Made by a program: the position numbers and the translations under genes. Under the pieces are notes generated by a model. It was given only the letters and a program-made list of their open reading frames with translations. It made no database searches and was not told where the DNA came from. From the NCBI RefSeq assembly GCF_004011695.2, contig NC_082411.1, positions 806,001 to 870,000 of the forward strand: 64,000 nucleotides of DNA, in the 5' to 3' direction. This document shows, in pieces, positions 54,700-64,000 of this stretch. Within the stretch, counting starts at the first letter, position 1. The number at the start of each line of letters is the position of its first letter. This stretch comes from Ascochyta rabiei (taxonomy: Eukaryota > Ascomycota > Dothideomycetes > Pleosporales > Didymellaceae).

Positions 54700-57600
54700 T
54701 CACCGACCACTCGGTCCCCTAGTCCTCCACTCATCCTTCAACACCCACCGCCCCCTCTGCGCAGACCCGCTCTTCTCGAGCGTGGCAATCGTCTTCAGCA
54801 TCTCCTTGAACTCCTCGTTCCTGCCCGGCTGCGCACGCACATAGTGATCGAAGTGATCGACCAACATCTGGCTCGGCACAACACCACCGTGCGTCATCAT
54901 GAAATCGCGAATCATCTCTAGCATGCGGCGGCCGCGGAACGAGCCCGGCGTCGTAGCCGAGGGCGTGGATGCGCGCGACGACGACGACGCAGACGTGGAA
55001 GCGGCCGTGGTGGCTCCTGGACGGCCTTGTCGAGCTGCGAGGTTGGAGAGAATCGATGTCGACGAGGGCGCGCCGCGTCTCAGGCTGCTGCTGTTCCCTC
55101 CACGGCCTCCTCGCCCGCCGCGCGTGGAGGCGAGTGACCGAGAGGGTGAGGGCTCGCTTGGACGACCGGCTTCGCCATATGTGCCTGTCCAGGTAGGTAC
55201 GCCGACTGGTACGGCGCGGGCCTCCTCCATGCTCCTCTTCAGCTGTTCAGCGGCCAGGGCAGCCTGGCGCTTAGCTTCGCGCTGGACGAAAGCTGGGTCG
55301 GCCTGGACTCTGCGTCTGCGCCCGCCGGCGGTCGAGTTGACAATTGCGTCATGCTCGAGAACCGAGTGAACGCCTGTTTTGGCGAAAATAGTAGACATGA
55401 GACGGCCGTCTGATGCGGGTTTATCTGCTTCGTTGCTCTCACCTGCGCTGTGGTTGGCAGCATCTTCAGTGTCGGACACTGGTGCCTGGAAAGCTTCGGC
55501 GCGGTCGATGCCTTTTACTGCTGCGAGGTCGCTGATTGCTGTGGCGTCTGGTGCTGAGACACTACCGCCGTCTTCATCAAATTGGACCTCTGATCCTCGG
55601 AAGAGGTTACCTGTTTCTGTCTCGCCATCGGCAGTTTCACCTCCCAACGTGAAGAGGTCGTGTAGATCACTCATCTGGAAGGTCTGACGTTGTTTAGGGT
55701 CTTTGAGTACCTTATTTGTCAAAAACTGCTTGAAGATCTGACGATGATAGATCTTTTCTTCGATAGTACCTGCAGACATGAGACGATAGATCTCAACCTC
55801 TCGCTTCTGTCCCAGGCGCCACGAGCGCTCTCGTGCTTGGATGTCGGTCGAAGGATTCCAGTCAGGATCGTAGATGATGACACGGTTCGCACCCGTAAGA
55901 TTGACACCAAGCCCGCCAACCTTTGTGGTGAGCAGAAACACGTGCAGATCTGGACTCTTGTTGAACTCGTCTACAAGGTCCTGCCGGTTTTTGATGGGTG
56001 TCTCGCCGTCCATGCGACGGTAGTTGATGTCGGGCAGATGATCGAGGAACTTTTGTAGAATGTCAAGCATAATGCGGTGTTGAGCGAAGAGCAGGGTCTT
56101 ATGACCGCCTTTTCTCCATAGCGATAGCAGCTCCTTGACTACTTGCATTTTCCCAGACTTGTTCGGGGCGCCGTAGTCGTAGCCTGGTCGCTTGGACAAC
56201 GTCTTGTGCTCAGTCAAGTCAGGATGGTTACAGACTTTGCGAAGATAGTCGACACCATACAGCATCTGGCGTTTTCCTGATGCAATGGATTTCATGTCTT
56301 CGGATTGCAAGAACCCCTCGTACGCTTGCCGCTGCTGACGAGTCAATTTGCAAAACAGCACCTGTTCTTTCTTCTGTGGCAGGTCGGTTGCCACATCAAC
56401 CTTGAAACGCTGGAGCAGATATGGGCTGATGGCATCCTTGAGTGTTTCTGCGCATTGAACAGCAGTTTCGAACTCGAGGTTGGAAGCGTTTGCATAGCCA
56501 CCACGCTTGATTGGAAACTCGAATTGATTCCTGAAGTTGATCAGAGTGCCCAGTCGCATGGGAAACACAAAATCAAATAGAGACCAGAGTTCACTAAGAT
56601 TGTTTTGCATCGGCGTGCCTGACAAGATGATGCGGTTTGGTGTTCGCAGCTCTTTGCAATGGATCGTGATAGCAGTGTTGGGGTTGCGAATCTTGTGCCC
56701 TTCATCAAGAATGGCGCACTCCCACTCCGTTGCTGTGAGAAATTCGGAGTAAGTCTGAAGTCCGGAGTAGGTTGTAACAAGTACGTGCCCGTCGCGCTTA
56801 ACTTTCTCGAGAATCTTTTTTGCTGCCTTACCGGCCCCAGTCAAGGTGGTGTCGTAGTCACCATAGCTGCGCAGCTCCATTTCTCGCTCATAGCGATCTT
56901 CTCGTTGAGTGTTCAACATACCACTGCCTGATGTATGTAAGATAGAAACACGCAGGGCTGGCCACCAACGATGAAACTCGCTGACCCACTGCTTCATGAC
57001 TGTCGCTGGACACACCACAATTACAGGCTTGGTGAGGCGCTTGGAATAGTGGAGACCTGCAACAAATGAAATAGCTTGAATGGTTTTACCCAAACCCATT
57101 TCATCACCAATGATGCCACCGACATTTTGTTGGAACAGCTCCCAAAGCCACTGCACGCCCGTCTTTTGGTAGTCGAACAGTGCTGGATAGATGTCTCCAG
57201 GAACGCGAAAGCCGCCGTCTAGGACAGTATCGGCCTCCGTGGGGTGTGGCTTGAACCACTCTTCTTCTGCATTGTCCTCGGTGGTAGTATCACCAGTTCG
57301 TTCTCTCGCTCGCTTTCTGGCTGCTGCGCGATTTTTAGACCATCTGTCTACGCGTTGACGATACACCTTTTCGTTCCCGTCGTCTACTCCTGTAAGGTCT
57401 TCTTCTTCTCCCTCAGCTTCAGACGTGTCTTTTGCTCTCTTCGACTTCTTTCCTCCAGCTTTTCGTTTCCGGCTAACGCTCGCACCGAAATCTTCGTCGT
57501 CATCCTCAGCAGCTTCGTCCGAGAGACCATCGGAGTCGTCCAGTATAGCTAATTGCCGTGCAGACATATCAGGGTCAAAGGCGTCATCACTATCTCCGTC

Positions 57601-58437
57601 AGTCGTACCTGGGTCAGCGCTTGTTGCCCGTGAGCCCACCATATTACTAGAGGATGTAGTTTTCCGTCGCTTCCGTGCGCGAGTTGTAGACTGAGGGCTG
57701 GGGGCCTCCGAGCTTGTATCAACGTCCTCAAATCCGGGTTTCATGAGGTTTCGATGCGATGTTGGACCTGCAACTGCGTCTTCGACCATGTCCTCCATCT
57801 CAGCATCGAGCATAGTCTCCCCTAGTGTCCCTGACCCAGCTTGATTTTGCGCCAATCTTGAGAAGGGTGTGATCTTGCCAGTGCGAATCAGAAAGTCCCG
57901 CCGGTTCTCGTTCGGTAACGGACCATTGACACCGTCCTGAGTAGGCTCTTCTTCACCAGGCGCATTATGCCGTTCATTGATACGTTGCTGTATTGCATCC
58001 ATCTCTTTGTCGAGATCTTCGATTTTCAGCTGGTATGCAGCAATCTCTCCGCGTAGCTTAGCCTTGTGTGTATCCACCGCAGGCAACGACAACCGGTTCC
58101 GCAGCTTCTGTATCGCAGCTTCGGCGCGCTTTGCCTCTGCTTCTGCCTTCTCTATACGCTTCTTGTCCCGCGCATCAGCTTGCTCAGTAAGCAGCTGGTC
58201 TGCCTGGCGGCCAATGTCACGCTCGAGATCATCTTGCGCCCGAGTCCCGGTTGTAAGGAACTTCAGCCGTGTCTCCTCGTCTGCATCTGACGGCAATTCC
58301 TCCCCCCCTTGTCCACTCTGTGCATCCAGTACGACTGCTGTTTCCTCTGTTTTCACATCGCTCGAGTCTGGCGCGTCGGTAACGGTGATTATGGGTGCCG
58401 AGGTCGCTGCAGCTTCGTCGCTCAGTGGCGAGGCCAT
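54700..58437 (-). CDS. RAD26: RAD26/CSB transcription-coupled repair translocase
   Basis: SWI2/SNF2 ATPase that recognises stalled RNA polymerase II and starts transcription-coupled nucleotide excision repair in the nucleus. Single exon, 1245 aa. The N-terminus has a coiled-coil region (about 60-160, Lys/Glu/Ala-rich) and an acidic/basic disordered segment with KRKAGGKKSKRAK near 350. Helicase motifs: GGIIGDEMGLGKTIQAISFV (about 440-458), LDEGHKIRNP (near 580), SGTPMQNNLSELWSLFDFVF, LLFAQHRIMLDILQKFLDHL, TKVGGLGVNLTGANRVIIYD and SWRLGQKREVEIYRL. After Gly/Arg/Ser-rich sequence, the C-terminal ~70 residues (FRGRRMLEMIRDFMMTHGG onward) form the winged-helix-like end seen in CSB. ATG at 58437 is the first in frame. 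Confidence 0.95.
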   Translation of the reverse strand: MASPLSDEAAATSAPIITVTDAPDSSDVKTEETAVVLDAQSGQGGEELPSDADEETRLKFLTTGTRAQDDLERDIGRQADQLLTEQADARDKKRIEKAEAEAKRAEAAIQKLRNRLSLPAVDTHKAKLRGEIAAYQLKIEDLDKEMDAIQQRINERHNAPGEEEPTQDGVNGPLPNENRRDFLIRTGKITPFSRLAQNQAGSGTLGETMLDAEMEDMVEDAVAGPTSHRNLMKPGFEDVDTSSEAPSPQSTTRARKRRKTTSSSNMVGSRATSADPGTTDGDSDDAFDPDMSARQLAILDDSDGLSDEAAEDDDEDFGASVSRKRKAGGKKSKRAKDTSEAEGEEEDLTGVDDGNEKVYRQRVDRWSKNRAAARKRARERTGDTTTEDNAEEEWFKPHPTEADTVLDGGFRVPGDIYPALFDYQKTGVQWLWELFQQNVGGIIGDEMGLGKTIQAISFVAGLHYSKRLTKPVIVVCPATVMKQWVSEFHRWWPALRVSILHTSGSGMLNTQREDRYEREMELRSYGDYDTTLTGAGKAAKKILEKVKRDGHVLVTTYSGLQTYSEFLTATEWECAILDEGHKIRNPNTAITIHCKELRTPNRIILSGTPMQNNLSELWSLFDFVFPMRLGTLINFRNQFEFPIKRGGYANASNLEFETAVQCAETLKDAISPYLLQRFKVDVATDLPQKKEQVLFCKLTRQQRQAYEGFLQSEDMKSIASGKRQMLYGVDYLRKVCNHPDLTEHKTLSKRPGYDYGAPNKSGKMQVVKELLSLWRKGGHKTLLFAQHRIMLDILQKFLDHLPDINYRRMDGETPIKNRQDLVDEFNKSPDLHVFLLTTKVGGLGVNLTGANRVIIYDPDWNPSTDIQARERSWRLGQKREVEIYRLMSAGTIEEKIYHRQIFKQFLTNKVLKDPKQRQTFQMSDLHDLFTLGGETADGETETGNLFRGSEVQFDEDGGSVSAPDATAISDLAAVKGIDRAEAFQAPVSDTEDAANHSAGESNEADKPASDGRLMSTIFAKTGVHSVLEHDAIVNSTAGGRRRRVQADPAFVQREAKRQAALAAEQLKRSMEEARAVPVGVPTWTGTYGEAGRPSEPSPSRSLASTRGGRGGRGGNSSSLRRGAPSSTSILSNLAARQGRPGATTAASTSASSSSRASTPSATTPGSFRGRRMLEMIRDFMMTHGGVVPSQMLVDHFDHYVRAQPGRNEEFKEMLKTIATLEKSGSAQRGRWVLKDEWRTRGPSGR

Positions 58438-59125
58438 TTTTGAGGATATAAATAGCGCATATAACCGCGGAGCTTCAAAGCTCTTACCAGTTCGAGTGCT
58501 GGTTTCGCAAGTGAGGGAGCGATGACGCGATGCGGGAGCGTGCTTCAAGAGGCGTTATGAGCACAGAACGCTACATGAACCAGAATTTGCGTCACGGCTG
58601 CGTGTTCATCGTGTGGGTGAGAGATCGAAGACGACAGGCTGAAAGAACTGCGATTCGAAACCCAACAAAGCGATGATGACTGCCACTCACTAGGCGGCCA
58701 ACAGAGATGATATCATCGACGCGCTAGTGGTAGGATCTAAGCACGGTCACTTCTCGCGTTCACGTGCCTTGAACTTCCCTCTCCATATTCGTGGCGAGAA
58801 GAAGATTGGGCGAGACAACGAGATCCATGCCGATCTAGCACCCGGTTTGAGACAAGGGTGGGAGAGCTGGGGCCTGTTGAATTGCATGGTACTGGTTGAA
58901 TTTGTCATAGAAAAGCCGCGCGATCACATTGGTTTGAATTAGTACGGACTGTGCAGTAGGCAGCGGAGTGGCCTCGAATGGTATCGTGTTGTTGTTGTTG
59001 TTCGAACAAGTCTCTAAGAGTCTTCTGTACAACACCATGTACAAGTCTATGTCTGTAGGCACAACATGTTCTCTATTCCTGTATCTTTGTCTCAGCCCCC
59101 GAGCAGTGCCCGTCAATATCAATAC
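58438..59125. other. Intergenic region
   Basis: 688 bp: RAD26 promoter and 3' flank of the deacetylase, both minus strand. No gene seen. Confidence 0.6.
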
Positions 59126-60488
59126 TCAGTCCTTGAGTGCGTTGTCGAAAACCTTTTTACCAAATTTCCAGACTTGATCGATCACGATCTTCTTCTCACC
59201 CTCTACCGCGCCGTCTTGTAGGTCTAAGACGACCAAGTCTGCATCGGCACCTTCCTTCAAGGCGCCCTTCACATCTTCCATGCCCAACATCTTTGCTGGT
59301 GTCTCCGTGACAGCCTTCAGTGCCTCTGGTACGCTTGCATCTGTCCAGTTCAAGAAGTTGGTCACACAGTCTACAAGCTGGATACTACTCCCAGCGATTT
59401 TGCCATTCTCCTCCAATGTAAGCAGTGGGCCCTGTTTAATAATGCGTGATCCATTGGTCCAGTCGTAAGTCCCATCGGGCATTCCAGCAAGACGCATAGC
59501 ATCCGTAACTAGTATCAAGCCGTCCGGGTGCGAATTCCATGCAATCTTGACCGATGTAGGATGAAGGTGTATCCCGTCGGCGATGATGCCGAAGTACGGT
59601 TTACGGATAGAGGACGATGGCGTGCCGAGCAGGCCGAAGATGCCTGGGTTTCGGTGGTGCAGAGGTCGCATGGCGTTGAATAAGTGCGTTATCATGCTCG
59701 CGCCAGCCTTGATACCCGACTTGGCCTCCTCATATGTGGCTTCAGAATGCCCGATCGACACTCTGATACCGCTTTCTGTGAGTGCTTGTATCGAGGATAG
59801 AGCTCCTGATAGCTCTGGAGCGAGTGTTACAAGCTTGATAGGCGAGTTATGACCGATGTTCGCGGCGCCATAACAGTCAGCCATGTCTGAAATCCCGTGA
59901 ACAGGTTCGCGGAGGACAGCGGCGTTGTGTATGCCGTTTTTGGTCGGGTTCATGAAAGGACCTTCGCAGTGGGCGCCAAGCGACTCTGAGCCGTAAGATG
60001 GATCACGAGCAGCACCTGACGGGCCCAAATAAGGCAGAGCCTGACACATGTCAACCACATGTCGATCATGTATGCTTCGTTCGACCAACCTCATGATAGA
60101 CCTCAGGTCGCTGGGAAGTCATCGTCGGCAGGTAAGATGTTACGCCAGTCGCGATTAGACTTCGGTTGACTCGAAGTACTCCCTTGCCGTACGCTGTAGC
60201 ACCCTCATCTGGAATGACAGAAAAGTCGAATCCATACGCGCCGTTCAGCTGAGTATCGATGAACCCTGGAGAGAGTATGCGACCACCAAGGTCGACAATT
60301 CGATCCGGCGCAGTTCTGTGCTCAAACAGAAGCTCTTGTCCGTTCAAGATCTTACCGCTGACGGAGCTGACCCACAGATCCTCCTTGACAAGATCGTTTC
60401 CCTTAACCTGCAGGCAGTTGGTGAACTTTGTTACACCAGAGCTAGTCTGTGGACCCAATTCAGCATCTGTGGCAACCAAGGATGGCAT
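59126..60488 (-). CDS. DAC1: N-acetylglucosamine-6-phosphate deacetylase
   Basis: Removes acetate from GlcNAc-6-phosphate, the committed step of GlcNAc catabolism, in the cytosol. Two exons, 60488-60090 and 60040-59126 (49-bp intron, GTTGGT donor); 437 aa. Amidohydrolase motifs: LSPGFIDTQLNGAYGFDFS (Gln-x-Asn in place of His-x-His, as in NagA enzymes), AHCEGPF (Glu159), SIGHSEA (His231), THLFNAM (His252) and LVTDAM (Asp313). The splice join restores YHEALPYLGPSG. ATG at 60488 is the first in frame. It is head to head with a GH3-GNAT gene across 539 bp, an arrangement known from fungal GlcNAc clusters (Trichoderma dac1/nag3; from memory). Confidence 0.95.
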
Positions 60489-61027
60489 TATGTACAGTGT
60501 GAGACTTGCAGACGCCCGAGCGGTGAGGTGTTGAGTCGTAAGGGCTGAAAGCAAGGGAAATAGGACAAGGTGGTGACCAAAAGCGGACGATTGAGGCAAG
60601 CTCGATTTCCAAAAAGACAGGCGCGCATACTGTGGTATTAACAAAGTCTAAAGACCTAGAGACCTTGACTACCATGACGCCAACAACTATCACGAGCAGA
60701 CAAAAGATTTAATCACCGTGCCGCCAAAAGCGCACGCCTTCGGTACACGCTGGCTGACTGGCTGCCGGGAACGATGTGACACAGCAGTGGGCTCTTTTGA
60801 AGCTTATCGCAAATGCACGTTTGGGAGCGTTTTGATGGTACTTGAACTTAGGCGAGGAAAGAGTGGAGCTAGGTCAGAGGTCAGGGCTCCCAAGGAGCCA
60901 TGAATGCGACCGTTGCATCCACCTCCATCTTTCATCCATTAACAAGCCGCTGCGAGTCACGTTCAAGCCTCAACGCCCATCACAGATTCAGTTCGCTTCC
61001 GGGCCTTATGCGATAAGCGCGGTCATC
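60489..61027. promoter_or_regulatory. Bidirectional promoter of the GlcNAc gene pair
   Basis: 539 bp between the divergent starts of the deacetylase and the GH3-GNAT gene, likely co-regulated. I could not pick out a convincing factor site by eye. Confidence 0.5.
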
Positions 61028-64000
61028 ATGGCGGCCAAAACCGAGAAGCTGGACCCGGTTTGGGACGATCTCGACAGGTGAGCTTCGCGCGCGCTCTTCC
61101 TCACAATGCGCAATGCGACCGAATATCCGACTGACACCATCATAATGCAGGACCATGGTGGGTAGCTCTTATCAGATTACGTGTCCAATGAACCGGCCAA
61201 TAACATGACATGCAGGGCCAACTGTTCATGATGGGGTTCGACGGGACCACTGTTACCCCACACATTCGGACAATTATCGAGGACTTCCAAGTTGGCTCAA
61301 TCTTGCTTACCGCAAAAAATTGCAAATGTGAGGAACTGGCCCGTCGGCGCAGTGCTACTTGATTTCGCAAACATCACTGACCTTGCAACCAAAGCTGCTG
61401 AACAGACAACCAAACTCTGTTATGATTTGCAAAAGATTGCCCATAAAGCTGGCCACCCAGTTCCTCTGGCCATTGGTCTCGATCAAGAAAATGGCGGTGT
61501 CAATAGTCTCTTCGATGAGATCTACATTCGCCAATACCCCAGCAACATGGGCATGTCAGCCACAGGATCCACTCAATTGGCTTTCGAAGTAGCAAAGGCA
61601 ACTGCACAGGAGATTGCTGCGTGTGGCATCAACTGGATCTTCGGGCCATGTCTGGACGTCCTCACTAATGCGAGAAATCAGCCTCTCGGAGTCAGGACAG
61701 CTGGTGACGACCCCCAGGAAGTTGCGGCGTACGGCTGCGCGTTCATGCAAGGCTACAAAGAGGCGGGACTAGTCACGTTGGGGAAGCATTTCCCGTCGTA
61801 TGGGAATATCGAGTTCCTTGGCTCAACCCTCGATGTTCCCATCATAACTGAGTCGCTGGAACAGCTGAGCCTGAGCGCTCTGATTCCTTACAAGAAAGCC
61901 ATCGAGGAAGGTCTCGACTCCATGTTTGTAGGCGGATGCGCAATGTCCTCAGCAGGCCTAAATGCCATGCATGCTTGTCTCTCGGAGCAGGTTATCGACG
62001 GACTCCTACGCACTGAACTAAAGTTCGATGGTGTGGTTGTTTCGGAGTGTCTGGAGATGGAAGCGCTCAGCCACAACATCGGTGTTGGCGGCGGCACAGT
62101 CATGGCTGTCAATGCTGGTTGTGATGTTATTCTCCTTTGCCATTCATTCGAATTCCAACAAGAAGGAATGAAAGGCTTGAAGACTGGAATCGAAAACGAG
62201 ATGGTTTCGAAGGCCAGGATCTTCAACTCGCTAAGACGTGTATTGAATTTGAAGGAGAAGTGTACATCTTGGGACAAGGCACTGAATCCCCCAGGCGTCA
62301 GCTACCTCGAAACACTACAGCCTTCCCATACGGCGTTGTCCACAAAGGCGTACAACAGCTCAATATCGGTCGTACGCGACAAAAACAGGCTCTTGCCTTT
62401 GACCAACATTCTGGAAAGCGAGGAAGAGTTGCTTTTACTGACTCCATTAGTAAAGCCTTTGGCTGCGTCTGCCGCATCCCGAGAGCTGTCTGATGCTGCA
62501 GCTACTCATTCGCCCGAGCCTCACGCCTGGGAGCACAGCTCCTCAGTGATGAGTGGAGAACGCGTTTTCAGAGAGCTAGGAAGGTCTCTGGCCAGACAAC
62601 GGAACGGAAGAGTGTTACACACCTCGTATACCGCAAATGGCGTCCGACCCGTACACGAGAATCTCATCAATCGCGCAAGCGCCATCATCGTACTTACTGC
62701 TGACGCCAACCGGAACTTATATCAGTCTGGCTTCACCAAACACGTTTCCATGATATGCAACATGCAGTACACTACCGGCGGGGAAAAGCGCGAAAAGCCC
62801 TTGATTGTGGTTGCTGTCAGCTCTCCGTACGACTTCGCCATGGATACATCCATTGGAACCTACATCTGCACGTACGACTTTACAGAAACGGCGCTGAATT
62901 CCCTGGTGAGAGTTCTGTACGGGGAACTTTCGCCGACAGGAACACTGCCGGGAACGATCAGTAAGAGCCAGAAATTGCACCCGTCAAGACAGCATTGGTT
63001 GGTTGAGATCTTCAACGAAGAGCGTGATGCGAATGCTCTTGATGCGCTCATCAATGTAGTCATGGACGGTACAGCACCCAATCAGCGATCAGAGTTGTCG
63101 AGCGCGACTTCCAGCTCATTCATACTGCATCACCCTGAGGTGGAAGAATCGCACTTTGTCGTAAGGAACAGTAGCACTCAAGCGCTTTATGGCTTTTGCT
63201 CTACGTACTTCTTCAAAACGACAGGCACAGGAGTCATCAGCGCGCTATTCGTCGATCCGGCCCGGAGAAAGTTGTCGATTGGCCATTCACTACACAATCG
63301 AGCCATCAGGACATTGCTGCAGAAAGAGGGCATCAAGCGGTTTCAGTTGGGCTCTCGACTGCCAAGCGTGTATCTCGGGATCCCTACAGGCCACGGCTCT
63401 GAGCGTAAACGACTACGATCGTGGTTCGCCAACCTTGGCTGGAATGCGGCGCTTTCACGGCCCATTTGCAGCATGGTAGCCCGTAGCTTGCAGACATGGA
63501 CGCCCCCTGAGGGCATGGCGAAGAGCTTAGCGAGTGCAGGTGCACAGTTTGATCTCGTCTACGGTTGGGACTTTGCAGGACCTGTCCTTGATCACATCAA
63601 GACTAGCAATCGACAAGGTCTAGCCGAGGTGTACAAGCTTGCCCTCTCCGATCCCCAAGCTTGCGGTATCATCCGTGCGAAACGTCCAGAGGACGGTGCT
63701 CTTGTAGGCACGGTAGTGCTATACAACCAACATTCGCGGCTCTCGGAATACATACCATCACTCAAAGATGTCAACGAATCAGCTGGCGGTATCTCTTCGC
63801 CGGTCATATCACCTGGCGTGGGAGAGTACTCCACGCTGCTCCAAGGGCTCATCCTGCTCGGAATGCGGCAGATCAAGGCCCAGGGCTGTAATGCCTGCTT
63901 GCTTGACTACGTAAGTTGTATATTGTCCCAGGCGATCGAAGCGGTACACTGACGTGCTCAGATGGACGGCGATGGAAACTTTGACGGTTTCTCCGCAATG
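61028..64000 (+). CDS. nag3: GH3 beta-N-acetylglucosaminidase-like / GNAT fusion (3' end outside window)
   Basis: Predicted role in GlcNAc release or handling beside the deacetylase. Exons 61028-61077, 61151-61157 (7 nt), 61216-61327, 61395-63910 and 63962 onward; 908 codons are in the window and the gene runs off the edge. The joins give DDLDRTMGQLFMMGFDG and TAKNCKSAEQTTKL, matching the GH3 family. The GH3 domain covers about 20-345 (LAIGLDQENGGVNSLFDE, GKHFPSYGN at 186-194, VVSECLEMEAL around Glu274). A linker with a second alpha/beta part follows, then from about 632 a GNAT-like acetyltransferase region (GVISALFVDPARRKLSIGHS) in two halves. Catalytic residues expected from bacterial NagZ are not present (see findings). 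The symbol follows Trichoderma usage and is tentative. Confidence 0.88.
61151..61157 (+). other. 7-nt microexon of the GH3-GNAT gene
   Basis: GACCATG lies between an AATGCAG acceptor and a GTGGGT donor. Skipping it shifts frame and gives a stop within a few codons; including it yields the family-like DRTMGQLF. Confidence 0.75.

Noticed and set aside
47..64000. Transposons or repeat-induced mutation tracts
   Set aside because: No transposase, reverse transcriptase, long terminal or inverted repeats, and no TA-rich stretch seen; the region looks like a stable core chromosome segment.

Overview
The window is a gene-dense piece of a filamentous ascomycete nuclear genome. The evidence is protein-coding genes interrupted by short introns (mostly 45-75 bp, GT-AG, with CTAAC/CTGAC-like branch sites), coding on both strands, and families restricted to or typical of Pezizomycotina (KapC-like bZIP, GH55 exo-glucanase, Zn2Cys6 regulator, GH3-GNAT fusion, two fungal membrane proteins of unknown function). 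Protein character and intron style suggest a Dothideomycete, probably Pleosporales; that placement is inference. I see no transposon, no AT-rich repeat block, no rRNA or tRNA and no CRISPR. Twenty-five protein genes are called, 24 complete and one cut by the right edge. For most I worked out exon joins from splice signals and checked that the coding length is a multiple of three.

Layout, left to right: membrane protein with unknown ectodomain (-); HMG-CoA synthase ERG13 (+); COX16 (-) head to head with a 2508-residue ATR/Mec1 (UvsB) kinase in 12 exons (+); INO80 subunit ARP8 (+); pterin carbinolamine dehydratase (-); KapC-like bZIP (+); cytochrome c heme lyase, YIP1 and an F-box/Cys-rich protein (all -); UFD1-like protein with AZUL-type zinc finger (+); secreted GH55 glucanase (-); hotdog thioesterase (-); small internally duplicated protein (+); inositol monophosphatase (+); BTB protein (-); sterol C4-methyl oxidase ERG25 (+); PAF1 (+).

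The right third has two probable nutrient-use modules. The first is a GH27 alpha-galactosidase, a Zn2Cys6 regulator and a maltose-type MFS sugar transporter (46.0-52.2 kb), where regulator and transporter share a divergent promoter. A membrane protein of unknown function and the RAD26/CSB repair translocase follow. The second is a divergent pair at the right edge, GlcNAc-6-phosphate deacetylase and a GH3-GNAT protein. This is the core of the fungal N-acetylglucosamine catabolic cluster, and more of it may lie beyond base 64000.

The most unusual signals are transcript-level. The ERG25 start codon is split by an intron (AT|G), and retaining that intron makes a 14-codon upstream ORF. The GH3-GNAT gene needs a 7-nt exon. 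ERG13 has a GC-AG intron, and several acceptors are tandem. At the protein level, the alpha-galactosidase carries a signal peptide and ends in an ER-retrieval-like RDEL, and the GH3 domain lacks the catalytic residues expected of NagZ-type enzymes.
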